A stretch of 64,000 nt of DNA from Leisingera sp. SS27 (GTDB lineage Bacteria; Pseudomonadota; Alphaproteobacteria; Rhodobacterales; Rhodobacteraceae): NCBI RefSeq assembly GCF_028368855.1, contig NZ_JAQNCY010000003.1, positions 62,001 to 126,000 on the forward strand, read 5' to 3'. Position 1 is the stretch's first letter, and each line of letters begins with the position of its first letter. A program made the translations under genes and the position numbers. Positions 1-8,369 of the stretch are shown here, in pieces. Below the pieces are notes generated by a model. The model was given only the letters and a program-made list of their open reading frames with translations. It made no database searches and was not told the origin of the DNA.

Positions 1-489
1 GGCCGGGAGTTCGCGCTGATGCACCTGGATCTGGATTTCTTCAAGCAGGTCAATGACACGCTGGGCCATGCCGCCGGAGATGCGGTGCTGCAGCAGGCGG
101 CGCGGATAATGGTGGAATGCACCCGGCAGTCCGACACGGTGGCCCGTGTCGGCGGTGATGAATTTGTGATGATCCTTGAAGGGGTTCTGGATACCGGCAG
201 GCTTGCGGCGATCGCCAAGCGGCTGATCCAGCGGCTGGAGGAACCGGTTGCGTTCGGTGGTCAGAGCTGCCGGATTTCCGCAAGCGCAGGAACCACCCTT
301 TCCAATTGGCAAAAGGTTCCGGATGCCCAGGAGCTGCTGAACCAGGCTGATCTCGCGCTCTACGCTGCCAAACGCGCCGGGCGGGCACAGCATTGCTTCT
401 ACCGTGAGGGCATGGAGAAGAATGGCGCGGCAGCTGCAGGGGCAGAGGCGTCTGCCAGTTCCATGGCATCCCGCGGCCCTGCAAAGTGA
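1..489 (+). CDS. diguanylate cyclase GGDEF domain, 5' truncated
   Basis: The reading frame is open from the first base, so the start lies outside the window; about 162 residues remain. The fragment holds the core of a GGDEF domain, which makes cyclic di-GMP from two GTP. A metal-binding DLDFFKQVND segment is followed by the GGDEF signature at bases 151-165. An RQSD sequence lies five residues before GGDEF and fits the product-inhibition I-site (RxxD). Signature and I-site are intact, so the enzyme is probably active and feedback-controlled. After the domain comes an Ala/Ser-rich tail of about 30 residues with no recognisable motif. The sensory N-terminus is unknown. Confidence 0.9.
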   Translation, partial: GREFALMHLDLDFFKQVNDTLGHAAGDAVLQQAARIMVECTRQSDTVARVGGDEFVMILEGVLDTGRLAAIAKRLIQRLEEPVAFGGQSCRISASAGTTLSNWQKVPDAQELLNQADLALYAAKRAGRAQHCFYREGMEKNGAAAAGAEASASSMASRGPAK

Positions 490-779
490 CCCGGGCTTCG
501 CCCGTTTAGGACGGGCGGCGGCACAGCAGTCGTGCAAAATGCCCGTAAGAAAAAACTGTGGGGCCTTGCCCGAGCTGAGGCTGCTAACGAATTTCCAGCC
601 GGACTCCTTAGCCCTTTTGCGGAGCCAGCCGGGTTTATGGAAACGCGGTGCCTTCCGGCCCATGCTCCTCTGATAACCTTTTGCGCTGTCTGCCGGGGGT
701 GGAGCGCTGACGCTCAATCGGTTAAATTCTGCGGGTACTTTCCTGCAGGAAAGCCGTATCATCTAAAGATCTGGAAAAG

Positions 780-854
780 TGGCAGCCCGTAGGGGAATCG
801 AACCCCTCTTTCCAGGTTGAAAACCTGGCGTCCTAACCGATAGACGAACGGGCC
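780..854 (-). tRNA. tRNA-Glu (UUC)
   Basis: On the minus strand a complete cloverleaf can be drawn. The acceptor stem GGCCCGT pairs with ACGGGCT, opening with a G-U pair, and the discriminator base is G. The anticodon stem CCAGG/CCTGG closes the loop TTTTCAA, giving anticodon UUC. The T-loop is GTTCGATTC. The terminal CCA is encoded (780-782). The gene stands alone between the GGDEF gene and recJ. Confidence 0.96.
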
Positions 855-872
855 ACTCTGTGTGTGAGCGGG

Positions 873-901
873 TATTTAGTTGTAAGCGCCGGAACCCGCA
901 A
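873..901 (-). promoter_or_regulatory. sigma-70 type promoter of tRNA-Glu
   Basis: Minus-strand TTGCGG (896-901) and TAAATA (873-878) are separated by exactly 17 bases, putting the start point about ten bases before the tRNA 5' end. The tRNA-His gene near 44.1 kb has the same arrangement (TTGCAC, 17 bases, TAAATG), which supports both calls. Confidence 0.6.
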
Positions 902-958
902 GAGAAAAAATAAGCCTTTGTGAAATTTCTTATCCACAGGCGGCAAGCCTTTGAAAAG

Positions 959-2698
959 TCAGGCTTCAGCGGCATCTTCCAGGCGGAGCTGCGGGCTTTG
1001 GCGGCCGCCCCAGGTGTTGATTTCCAGCCGTCCGGCAAAGTGAAAGCGCGCACCGCCGTGGTCCAGCAGCCGCGGGCCCAATGCGGTGTCGAATGCGCCA
1101 AAGCAAATTGCGTCGACGCCGCCGCCCATACCGTCGCTGAGGGACAGTTTCAGGTGGCTTTCACCCACTTTCTTGGCAAAGCGCACCTGCAGGTCCGGCA
1201 GTGCATAGCGCGGGGCGGGGGCGCCGGCGCCGAACGGGCCTGCCTGCTCAATCTGTTCAATCAGATCCACGCTGGCAGCCCCTGGCATCAGGGCGCCGTC
1301 CAGTTTCAGATCCGCGGGGCCGCCTTCTCCTGCGCCCTGTTTTGCAAGGAGCTCGCTCAGACGCTTCATCGCGGGTTCCAGCTTGTCACGCATCACGGTG
1401 AGGCCCGCCGCCATTTTGTGGCCGCCGCCCTTGACCAGCAGCCCTTCTGCGGCCAGCCGCTGGATGGAGGCGCCGAGGTCGACACCTGAAACCGATCGGC
1501 CAGAGCCCTTGCCCTCTTCACCGTCGAAGCCGATCACGACGGCAGGCCGGTTGGCGGCTTCTTTCAGGCGGGAGGCGACGATGCCGACCACGCCCGGGTG
1601 CCAGCCTTCGCCTGCCGCCCAAACCAGCGGGGCCTCCAGACCGCGCTTCTCCGCCTGCTCCAGCGCTGCGGCGCGCACGGCGTTCTCGATGTCGCGGCGT
1701 TCGGTGTTCAGCTGGTCCAGCCGTTCCGCCAGGGCGGCAGCTTCATGCGGATCGTTTGTGGACAGCAGCCGGGCACCCAAGTCCGCCTTGCCGATGCGCC
1801 CGCCTGCATTCACCCGCGGCCCCAGCAGAAAGCCGAGGTGGTACGTGGAGGGCGCTGAATCCATGCGGGAGACGTCAGACAATGCCACCAGCCCGGGCCG
1901 GTTGCGCGCACCCATCACCTTGAGGCCCTGGCGCACCAGCGCCCGGTTGGCGCCGATCAGCGGGGCAACATCCGCCACGGTGGCCAGTGCCACCAGATCC
2001 AGCAGCGACATCAAGTCCGGACCCTTGGCCCCTGCTTCGCGCAGCTGGCGGCCTGCTTCGACCAGCATCAGGAAGACCACGCCCGCGGCACAGAAATAAC
2101 CCAGATCCCCGCTCTCGTCCTGCCGGTTGGGGTTCACCACTGCAACGCAGTCCGGCAGCGTCTCGCCGCCCAGGTGGTGGTCCAGCACGATCACGTCAGC
2201 GCCCTTGGCGGCAGCAATCGGCTCATGGCTCAAGGTGCCACAGTCCACGCAGATGATCAGGTTGTGGGCGCTGGCAAGCTCCTGCATGGCGGGGACATTG
2301 GGGCCATACCCCTCGTCGATGCGGTCGGGGATGTAGAGGGTCGCCTCCAATCCCATCTGGCGCAGCCAGACCAGGAGCAGCGCGGCTGAGCTGCCGCCGT
2401 CGACGTCATAATCGGCAAAAACCGCAATCCGCTGCTTGTGCCGGACCGCTTCCAGGAACCGGGCGGCGGCGGGTTCCATGTCCTTCATCTCGCGCGGGTC
2501 GGGCAGCAGTTCTTTCAGCTTAGGCTCGAGAAACCCCTGTGCTTCCATCGCAGGCACGCCGCGCCGGGCCAGCACCTGACAGACAGAGCGGGGCAGGCCG
2601 GTCTGCTGCGCCATCATCTCGGAGGCGCGATCCACTTCAACCCCGGGACCTACCCAGCGGCGCCCGCTCAAGGACTGCTCAACACCCAAAAAGCTCAT
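959..2698 (-). CDS. recJ: single-stranded-DNA-specific exonuclease RecJ
   Basis: 579 residues, normal for RecJ, a 5'-to-3' single-strand DNA exonuclease used in recombination and mismatch repair. DHH-phosphoesterase motif I (DYDVDG) is at residues 96-101 and the DHH motif (LDHH) at about 172-175. A DHHA1-type region follows, with GSGRS and GGGHKMAAG motifs. It is the last gene of a minus-strand run hom-glpX-recJ. A hairpin lies between glpX and recJ, so it may have its own promoter. No missing catalytic residue was noticed. Confidence 0.95.
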   Translation of the reverse strand: MSFLGVEQSLSGRRWVGPGVEVDRASEMMAQQTGLPRSVCQVLARRGVPAMEAQGFLEPKLKELLPDPREMKDMEPAAARFLEAVRHKQRIAVFADYDVDGGSSAALLLVWLRQMGLEATLYIPDRIDEGYGPNVPAMQELASAHNLIICVDCGTLSHEPIAAAKGADVIVLDHHLGGETLPDCVAVVNPNRQDESGDLGYFCAAGVVFLMLVEAGRQLREAGAKGPDLMSLLDLVALATVADVAPLIGANRALVRQGLKVMGARNRPGLVALSDVSRMDSAPSTYHLGFLLGPRVNAGGRIGKADLGARLLSTNDPHEAAALAERLDQLNTERRDIENAVRAAALEQAEKRGLEAPLVWAAGEGWHPGVVGIVASRLKEAANRPAVVIGFDGEEGKGSGRSVSGVDLGASIQRLAAEGLLVKGGGHKMAAGLTVMRDKLEPAMKRLSELLAKQGAGEGGPADLKLDGALMPGAASVDLIEQIEQAGPFGAGAPAPRYALPDLQVRFAKKVGESHLKLSLSDGMGGGVDAICFGAFDTALGPRLLDHGGARFHFAGRLEINTWGGRQSPQLRLEDAAEA

Positions 2699-2718
2699 TT
2701 CTGCCCCTCGTATGCAAA

Positions 2719-2743
2719 GGCCGGACCCAATACGGACCCGGCC
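2719..2743 (-). terminator. possible glpX terminator or attenuator
   Basis: A 10-bp stem (two G-U pairs in the minus-strand RNA) with a 5-base loop, followed by a short T-run, sits between the glpX stop and the recJ start. The U-tract is weak, so termination may be partial. Confidence 0.4.
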
Positions 2744-2810
2744 CTTCTTCTGGATTCAAATATCCCCGCCGGAGGCAGCGGCGCAAGCCGCTAACAGGCC
2801 CGGGGCCGGT

Positions 2811-3797
2811 TTACTGCTGGTGCGGTTCCAGCGGTGTGCGGTAGGACATGCGGCGCACCGAGCCGGTCTTGGAGCGCATCAGGAGCGTAGTAGTCTCAAC
2901 CCAGCCCGGGGTGCGTTTGATCGCAGGCAGCAGCGAACCGCCGGTTACGCCGGTTGCGGCAAAGATCACGTCCTGGGTGACCATTTCGTCGCGGGTGTAA
3001 ATCCGGTCCAGATCGGTGATGCCGGCCTTGGCGGCGCGGCCCTTTTCATCGTCGTTGCGGAACAGCAGGCGGCCGAAAATCTGGCCGCCCATGCATTTCA
3101 GCGCTGCCGCGGCCAGCACACCCTCAGGTGCGCCGCCCTGGCCCATGTACATGTCGATGCCGGTCACATCGCTTTCGGCGCAATGCATGACGCCGGCCAC
3201 GTCGCCGTCGGTGATCAGGCGGATGGCGGCACCGGTTTCACGCACTTCGGCGATCATCGCCTCGTGGCGCGGACGCTCCAGGATGCAGACGGTGATGTCG
3301 GAGGGGGCGCAGCCCTTGGCGGCAGCCAGCGCCTCAACCCGCTCACGCGGGGGCATGTCCAGCGAGACGACGCCTTCGGCGTAACCCGGGCCGATTGCCA
3401 GCTTGTCCATATAAGTATCCGGCGCGTGCAGCATGGAGCCGCGCGGGCCCATGGCGATCACGGTCAGCGCGTTCGGCATGTCCTTGGCAGTCAGCGTGGT
3501 GCCTTCCAGCGGGTCCAGCGCGATGTCGACGCCGGGACCTTTGCCGGTGCCGACTTCCTCGCCGATGTACAGCATCGGTGCTTCGTCGCGCTCGCCTTCA
3601 CCGATTACCACGACGCCTGCGATATCCAGCAGGTTCAGCTGCTCGCGCATCGCGTTGACCGCGGCCTGGTCGGCGGCCTTTTCGTCGCCGCGGCCGATCA
3701 GCGAGGCAGAGGCCAGTGCGGCTTGTTCAGCAACGCGGGCGAGGCCCAGCGACAGCATGCGGTCATGAAAAGGCGCGTCAGAGGTGTTCGAAGTCAT
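2811..3797 (-). CDS. glpX: class II fructose-1,6-bisphosphatase
   Basis: 328 residues, the usual size for GlpX. It hydrolyses fructose-1,6-bisphosphate to fructose-6-phosphate in gluconeogenesis. Metal and substrate motifs visible are GEGERDEAP (about 67-75) and DPLEGTT (about 95-101), characteristic of the lithium-sensitive phosphatase fold of class II enzymes. The upstream neighbour is hom, 155 bases away in the same direction, and recJ follows. The order hom-glpX-recJ recurs in this bacterial group by general knowledge, though no pathway links the three. Confidence 0.94.
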   Translation of the reverse strand: MTSNTSDAPFHDRMLSLGLARVAEQAALASASLIGRGDEKAADQAAVNAMREQLNLLDIAGVVVIGEGERDEAPMLYIGEEVGTGKGPGVDIALDPLEGTTLTAKDMPNALTVIAMGPRGSMLHAPDTYMDKLAIGPGYAEGVVSLDMPPRERVEALAAAKGCAPSDITVCILERPRHEAMIAEVRETGAAIRLITDGDVAGVMHCAESDVTGIDMYMGQGGAPEGVLAAAALKCMGGQIFGRLLFRNDDEKGRAAKAGITDLDRIYTRDEMVTQDVIFAATGVTGGSLLPAIKRTPGWVETTTLLMRSKTGSVRRMSYRTPLEPHQQ

Positions 3798-3952
3798 ACC
3801 GGAAATCCTGTCTCAACGGGTCAGAAGTGAATGGGCGTTTCAAGCCGAATAGCGCGGGGCGGGGCTGGCTCGCAAGAGGCGATAGGGGGCACGGCGGCAG
3901 GAAATCCCGGCCGCAGCGCTGTAAACTGCCATTTTTTGCCGGTTTTGCCGGC

Positions 3953-5239
3953 TCAAACCTCTTCGATGCGCAGCGCAACGGGGGTGCCGTCGACCACGTC
4001 GGTGGCGGTGAGGCCTTCCAGTGCCACGTCCAGAGTGGCGCGGGTGCATTTGTGGGTGACGAACAGCACCGGTGCCACCGGCGCCTTGTGGCTGTACTGG
4101 CGCATGCGGTCGATGGACACGCCGGCCTCGCCCAATATCGCGGCCACTTTGGCAAGTGCGCCCGGTTTGTCCAGCAGGCCCATGCGCAGATAGAAGGGGG
4201 CGGGCAGGCCGGTTTGGGCGGCGGGCACGTCCTGCAAGGTGCTGGCGGGCTGGCCAAAGGTGGCAATGCGGAGACCGCGGGCGAGGTCTAGGATATCGCC
4301 CATTACCGCGCTGGCGGTCGGGCCTTCGCCGGCGCCGGGGCCGCGCAGCACAACCTGCTCAATCGAGTCGCCCTCGATCACCACCATGTTGGTGCCGCCT
4401 TCCAACTGTCCCAGCGGCGAATTGTCGGGCACCAGGCAGGGCGACATGCGCTGTTCCAGCCCGCGGGCGGTGCGCTGCGCCACACCCAATAGCTTGATGC
4501 GGTAGCCCATATCGGCTGCGGCGCGAATGTCATCCAGCTGGATGCGCTGGATGCCTTCCAGTTCCACTTTTTCAAAGGCCGGTTTGGTTCCGAAGGCGAT
4601 GGAGGCCAGCAGCGCCAATTTGTGGCCCGCGTCGATACCGCCCACATCCAGGTTCGGGTCGGCCTCCAGATAGCCCAGGCGGCCGCATTCCTCGAACAGG
4701 GCGTTGTAGCCTTGGCCTGTGGCCTCCATTTGGGTCAGGATGTAATTGCAGGTGCCGTTCATCACCCCCATGACGCGGGTGATTTCATTGCCGGCCAGCC
4801 CTTCGGTCAGGGATTTAATCACCGGGATGCCGCCGGCAACGGCTGCCTCGAACCGGATCACCCGGCCCGCAGCCTCGGCCTTTTCCGCCAGTTTCTGGCC
4901 GTGGATGGCCAGCAGCGCCTTGTTGGCGGTAACCACATCCTTGCCAGCCTCCAGGGCGGCCTCGGTTGCGGCTTTGGCAGCGCCTTCGTGGCCGCCCATC
5001 AGCTCGACAAAGACATCAACGTCGCCGCGCACGGCCAGCGCCACCGGATCTGTCTCCCAGGCGTAGTCCTTGAGCGGTACGCCGCGGTCCTTGTCCGGAT
5101 CCCGGGCCGACACCGCGGAGATGACAACAGGGCGTCCGGTCCGCGCCTCCAGCAGTGCAGCGTGACGGCGGATGATTTTCACCACGCCGATGCCGACGGT
5201 GCCCAAGCCTGCGATCCCTAGGCGTAGCGGTTCTGTCAT
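3953..5239 (-). CDS. hom: homoserine dehydrogenase
   Basis: 428 residues, the monofunctional long form. It reduces aspartate-4-semialdehyde to homoserine for threonine and methionine synthesis. The N-terminal NAD(P)-binding GLGTVG motif is at residues 11-16. The catalytic region includes GGIPVIKSL and the NGTCNYIL segment. A C-terminal ACT domain (about 345-425, starting at FYLRMGLLDKPG) suggests threonine feedback control. It heads the hom-glpX-recJ run. The ATG at 5239 follows an AGGACCT sequence at a suitable distance. Confidence 0.95.
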   Translation of the reverse strand: MTEPLRLGIAGLGTVGIGVVKIIRRHAALLEARTGRPVVISAVSARDPDKDRGVPLKDYAWETDPVALAVRGDVDVFVELMGGHEGAAKAATEAALEAGKDVVTANKALLAIHGQKLAEKAEAAGRVIRFEAAVAGGIPVIKSLTEGLAGNEITRVMGVMNGTCNYILTQMEATGQGYNALFEECGRLGYLEADPNLDVGGIDAGHKLALLASIAFGTKPAFEKVELEGIQRIQLDDIRAAADMGYRIKLLGVAQRTARGLEQRMSPCLVPDNSPLGQLEGGTNMVVIEGDSIEQVVLRGPGAGEGPTASAVMGDILDLARGLRIATFGQPASTLQDVPAAQTGLPAPFYLRMGLLDKPGALAKVAAILGEAGVSIDRMRQYSHKAPVAPVLFVTHKCTRATLDVALEGLTATDVVDGTPVALRIEEV

Positions 5240-5354
5240 GGCTGGAGGTCCTTTGTGCGAAACTTGTCCGCTTCGCCTTAGCGGGTTCGGCGCAGGCGTG
5301 CAACGCCGCCGCGGAACAAGGCGCGGCAGTACGGGCAGGAATACCGCGGAGGGG

Positions 5355-5615
5355 TCAGAGTTCGGCGTTTTTAACGGCTTCTGCGCGGCGCCTCAGGCGC
5401 TCGCTTCGGGCATCCAGTTCTTCCTGCAGATCCTGGCTGGCCTGTTGCGGCGGATCCAGCGGTTCCAGCGCGTCATCCAGCGGCAGGAGGTCGGGGTAGC
5501 CTGCGCCGCGCAGATCCGGGGTCAGCCGGTCCTCCAGTTCTGGCACACGAGTGCAGGCGGCGGCTGCCGTCACGGCCAGAAATATCGCGATCCGTGTCCA
5601 AAACTGCATTGCCAA
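5355..5615 (-). CDS. small putative lipoprotein
   Basis: 86 residues. An N-terminal hydrophobic signal (FLAVTAAAAC) ends in Cys, acceptable as a lipobox although the residues before Cys are all Ala. The mature part is acidic and Pro/Leu-rich, followed by a charged helical stretch (QEELDARSERLRRRAEAVK) that may form a coiled coil. No family recognised. It lies upstream of hom on the same strand, about 115 bases away, and is divergent from the TetR gene. Confidence 0.65.
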   Translation of the reverse strand: MAMQFWTRIAIFLAVTAAAACTRVPELEDRLTPDLRGAGYPDLLPLDDALEPLDPPQQASQDLQEELDARSERLRRRAEAVKNAEL

Positions 5616-5774
5616 GCCCCATGTTCTGCCGGGCTGTTTTTAGGATGTCCGTCCGGCTGGCACAATTGGATTCACGCAGCTATGGAGTGCTGGTTTGCAC
5701 CTGCAGGCCTGCAGGGGCGAGAAACGGCGGCATTCGCTCTTTTTTCTGAACATTTGTTCAGTTAATGTCCGGCT

Positions 5775-6362
5775 ATGGCACGTACCCAAGGTTCCCATTC
5801 CGATATCACCGGCCCCCGCATCCGCGAGGCGGCCCTGCGGCTGTTTGCGCAGCATGGCTATGCCGCCGTCTCGATGCGCCAGATCGCCAAGGAGGTCGGC
5901 GTGCAGGCGGGTGCCCTGTACAATTACACACCGGACAAGCAGAGCCTGCTGTTCAACCTGATGGCGGGCCATATGGCAGAGCTGCAGGCGGCCTGGGATT
6001 CGGTGCCGCAGGCGGACAGCGCGCTGGAACGGCTGCGCGCCTTCACCGGCTTTCACATCCGCTTTCACCTGGAGCGTCCGGATGCGGTGTTTATCGCCTA
6101 CATGGAGCTGCGCAACCTGACGGAGGAAAATTTCACCGTCATCGAATCGCTGCGCCGGGACTACGAAAACGGGGTGGAAGGTATCCTTAAGCAAGGCGTG
6201 GAACAGGGCGTGTTCGCCATTCCAGACACCAAGATCGCAACACTGGCGGTGATTGCCATGCTGAACGGCGTCAACACCTGGTACCGTTCCGAGGGGCGGC
6301 TGTCGCTTGACGAGGTGGAGCGGGTCTATTGGGGCATGGTGCAGAAGGCGGTCAGCTCGTGA
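5775..6362 (+). CDS. TetR/AcrR family transcriptional regulator
   Basis: 195 residues with the standard layout: an N-terminal helix-turn-helix of about 50 residues (SMRQIAKEVGVQAGALYNYTP), then an all-helical ligand-binding domain ending in an aromatic-rich helix (GVNTWYR). The recognition helix GALYNYTPDK is typical of the family. The ligand is unknown. It overlaps the next gene by four bases (GTGA), so the acetyltransferase is translationally coupled and is the most likely target besides the regulator itself. Confidence 0.92.
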   Translation: MARTQGSHSDITGPRIREAALRLFAQHGYAAVSMRQIAKEVGVQAGALYNYTPDKQSLLFNLMAGHMAELQAAWDSVPQADSALERLRAFTGFHIRFHLERPDAVFIAYMELRNLTEENFTVIESLRRDYENGVEGILKQGVEQGVFAIPDTKIATLAVIAMLNGVNTWYRSEGRLSLDEVERVYWGMVQKAVSS

Positions 6363-6838
6363 GCCTGCTGAGTTTGACGACCAAGCGGATGAAGGCAGCG
6401 CCATGGCAAGATCTGACAGTGGCGGAGCTGGCGGGTTTGTTTGCGCCGAAAGTGGTGCAATGGCTGCCGGACGGGTTTCAGGCACAGGGCAGCGATCAGA
6501 GCCGCCGCGAATTCCTGGCGGCTGTGTCGCAGCAAGCCGAAGTGGCGGCCCTTCGCAGTGCAGCGGATGAGGGCATCGGGCTGATCATCCTGTCCATTCC
6601 GAAAGCGGGCAGCAGCATCCGGAACCTGGGATATCTCTTTACCGAATCCGCCTGGGGGCAGGGGCTGGCGAGCGAACTGATCGGCGGATTGCAGGCGCAT
6701 TTCCGCGGCAGCGGCGTCACGCTGTCCGGCGGGGTCATGCGGGAAAACGCGGCCTCGGCCAGGGTGCTGCAGAAATCCGGTTTCACGCCGGAGCGCGCGG
6801 CGGCGGAGACCGTGTACAGCTGGTATTCCGGCGCCTGA
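6359..6838 (+). CDS. GNAT family N-acetyltransferase
   Basis: 159 residues from a GTG start that overlaps the TetR stop codon; a longer upstream ATG exists but would sit well inside TetR. The protein matches the RimJ/RimL-like GNAT pattern: GYLFTESAWGQGLASELI resembles acetyl-CoA binding motif A, followed by ENAASARVLQKSGF, the usual motif B region of side-chain or amine acetyltransferases. Substrate unknown. Coupling to the TetR regulator suggests inducible expression. Confidence 0.85.
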   Translation: MSLLSLTTKRMKAAPWQDLTVAELAGLFAPKVVQWLPDGFQAQGSDQSRREFLAAVSQQAEVAALRSAADEGIGLIILSIPKAGSSIRNLGYLFTESAWGQGLASELIGGLQAHFRGSGVTLSGGVMRENAASARVLQKSGFTPERAAAETVYSWYSGA

Positions 6839-6846
6839 CGGCCTTA

Positions 6847-7149
6847 TCAGCTCAGCAGTCCAAGCAGGTCGTAGTGGTCGATCTGGCGGCTCAGCACCAT
6901 CGGGTCCTCTTCGGGCAGCACATGCGGCTGTTCCCAGTCCTTGCCGGCAAAGGCCTGCAGCGCCTCGACGCTTTCCCAGACCATAACCACACAGAAGGTG
7001 GCAGGCGAATCCGGCCGCGGCAGTCCAGCGGTGACCGAAACAAGGCCCGGCTGGCGGCGCACGTGCGGCACAGCGGTATCGGTCAGAAAAGCCTTGAAGT
7101 CCTGGATCTTGTCGTCGCGGACGGTAGCACGGAACACCCGGATAATCAT
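6847..7149 (-). CDS. ABM-superfamily monooxygenase-like protein
   Basis: 100 residues from the ATG at 7149, chosen because a GGGGGAG ribosome-binding site lies just before it; a longer start four codons upstream would place that site inside the gene. The sequence fits the antibiotic biosynthesis monooxygenase (dimeric alpha-beta barrel) family: RVFRATVRDDKIQDFKAF at the N-terminus and FCVVMVWESVEAL in the middle. Members range from heme-degrading to quinone monooxygenases, so the reaction cannot be given. Confidence 0.8.
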   Translation of the reverse strand: MIIRVFRATVRDDKIQDFKAFLTDTAVPHVRRQPGLVSVTAGLPRPDSPATFCVVMVWESVEALQAFAGKDWEQPHVLPEEDPMVLSRQIDHYDLLGLLS

Positions 7150-7276
7150 CACTCCCCCCATCGGTCATTGGACGGGGAGAGTATAGCACAACAAGCGTCG
7201 CTTTGGCGGGCCGATGCGGATGGTGCGCGGGCTTGATGCGCCGCGCACAGGGAAAAGTGGGCACCGGTTTTCCCGG

Positions 7277-8188
7277 TCAGTGCGCGGGCTTGATGAAGGT
7301 GCCGTTGCGCAGGTCGCGGAAGGCCTGGTGCAGTTCGGCCTGCGTGTTCATCACGATCGGCCCGTGCCAGGCCACCGGCTCGTTGATCGGCGCGCCGGAG
7401 ATCAGCAGGAAGCGCACGCCCTCGGGACCGGCCTGCACAGTGATCTCATCGCCGGTGCCAAAGCGGATCAGGGTGCGGTCGCCGGACAGGTCACGGATGT
7501 TGACCTCCTGGCCAGCGACTTCCTTTTCCAGCAGCACACCTTGCGGAGCAGAGGCATCGGCAAAGGCCGCTTCGCCCTCGAACACATAGGCAAAAGCCCG
7601 GCGGTAGGTGTCAATCGGCAGGGTCTTCTTCACCGCTGGTGGAATGCAGACGTCCAAGTACTGCGGATCGGCGGCAATACCGTCGACCAGCCCGCGCTTG
7701 CACCAGAAATCGCCGGCGATCACTTTCACGCGGGTGCCGTCGTCGTCGATGATCTCGGGAATTTCAGTGCCTTTGATGTCCTGATAGCGTGGCGCGGTCA
7801 TCTTCTGGCTGGCGGGCAGGTTGCCCCACAGCTGGAAGCCGTGCATTTGGCCCTTGGCGTTGCCCGCGGGCATCTCCTGATGCAGGATGCCGGACCCGGC
7901 GGTCATCCACTGAACGTCGCCCGCGCCAAGCGTTCCCTCGTTGCCCAGCGAGTCGCCGTGTTCAACCGTGCCTGTCAGCACATAGGTGATGGTCTCAATT
8001 CCCCTGTGGGGATGCCACGGGAAGCCGCGCAGGTAATCCTCGGGTTTCTCATTGCGGAAATCGTCGAACAGCAGGAACGGGTCCAGTTCTGACGGGTCCT
8101 GAAAGCCGAAGGCGCGGTGCAGCTTGACGCCCGCACCCTCGGTATGGGGCTGCGCGTCGCGGGTTTCCAGAACGGGTCTGAGGGACAT
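7277..8188 (-). CDS. pirin family protein
   Basis: 303 residues from the ATG at 8188, preceded by AGGAG seven bases away. It is a bicupin: HPHRGIETITYVLTG carries the metal-binding His pair and Glu region of the pirin N-terminal cupin, followed by MTAGSGILHQEMP. The C-terminal cupin (about residues 170-290) includes RTLIRFGTGDEI and ends with NEPVAWHGPIVMNT. Pirins are non-heme iron proteins, some with quercetin-dioxygenase activity, others regulatory. Role here unknown; it has its own promoter region. Confidence 0.92.
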   Translation of the reverse strand: MSLRPVLETRDAQPHTEGAGVKLHRAFGFQDPSELDPFLLFDDFRNEKPEDYLRGFPWHPHRGIETITYVLTGTVEHGDSLGNEGTLGAGDVQWMTAGSGILHQEMPAGNAKGQMHGFQLWGNLPASQKMTAPRYQDIKGTEIPEIIDDDGTRVKVIAGDFWCKRGLVDGIAADPQYLDVCIPPAVKKTLPIDTYRRAFAYVFEGEAAFADASAPQGVLLEKEVAGQEVNIRDLSGDRTLIRFGTGDEITVQAGPEGVRFLLISGAPINEPVAWHGPIVMNTQAELHQAFRDLRNGTFIKPAH

Positions 8189-8369
8189 TGTGTGTCTCCT
8201 GTGAACGGTATGTGCCGTCAAAATAGAACGTTCGCAGCCCCGCTGAAACAGGCCGCAGGTCACGCCTCCTGTGCGCAGATGAACAGAGATCCCGCAGCCC
8301 GCAGGGCTGCCCGGCCCAACGGGACGCGGTGCCGGAGGCGCCAAGGACGGGCGGGAGCCCTCGTGCTGG

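Noticed and set aside
2712-3830. Long plus-strand frame opposite glpX
   Set aside because: His/Gly/Ala-rich translation typical of a GC-rich antisense shadow; the minus-strand glpX is unmistakable.
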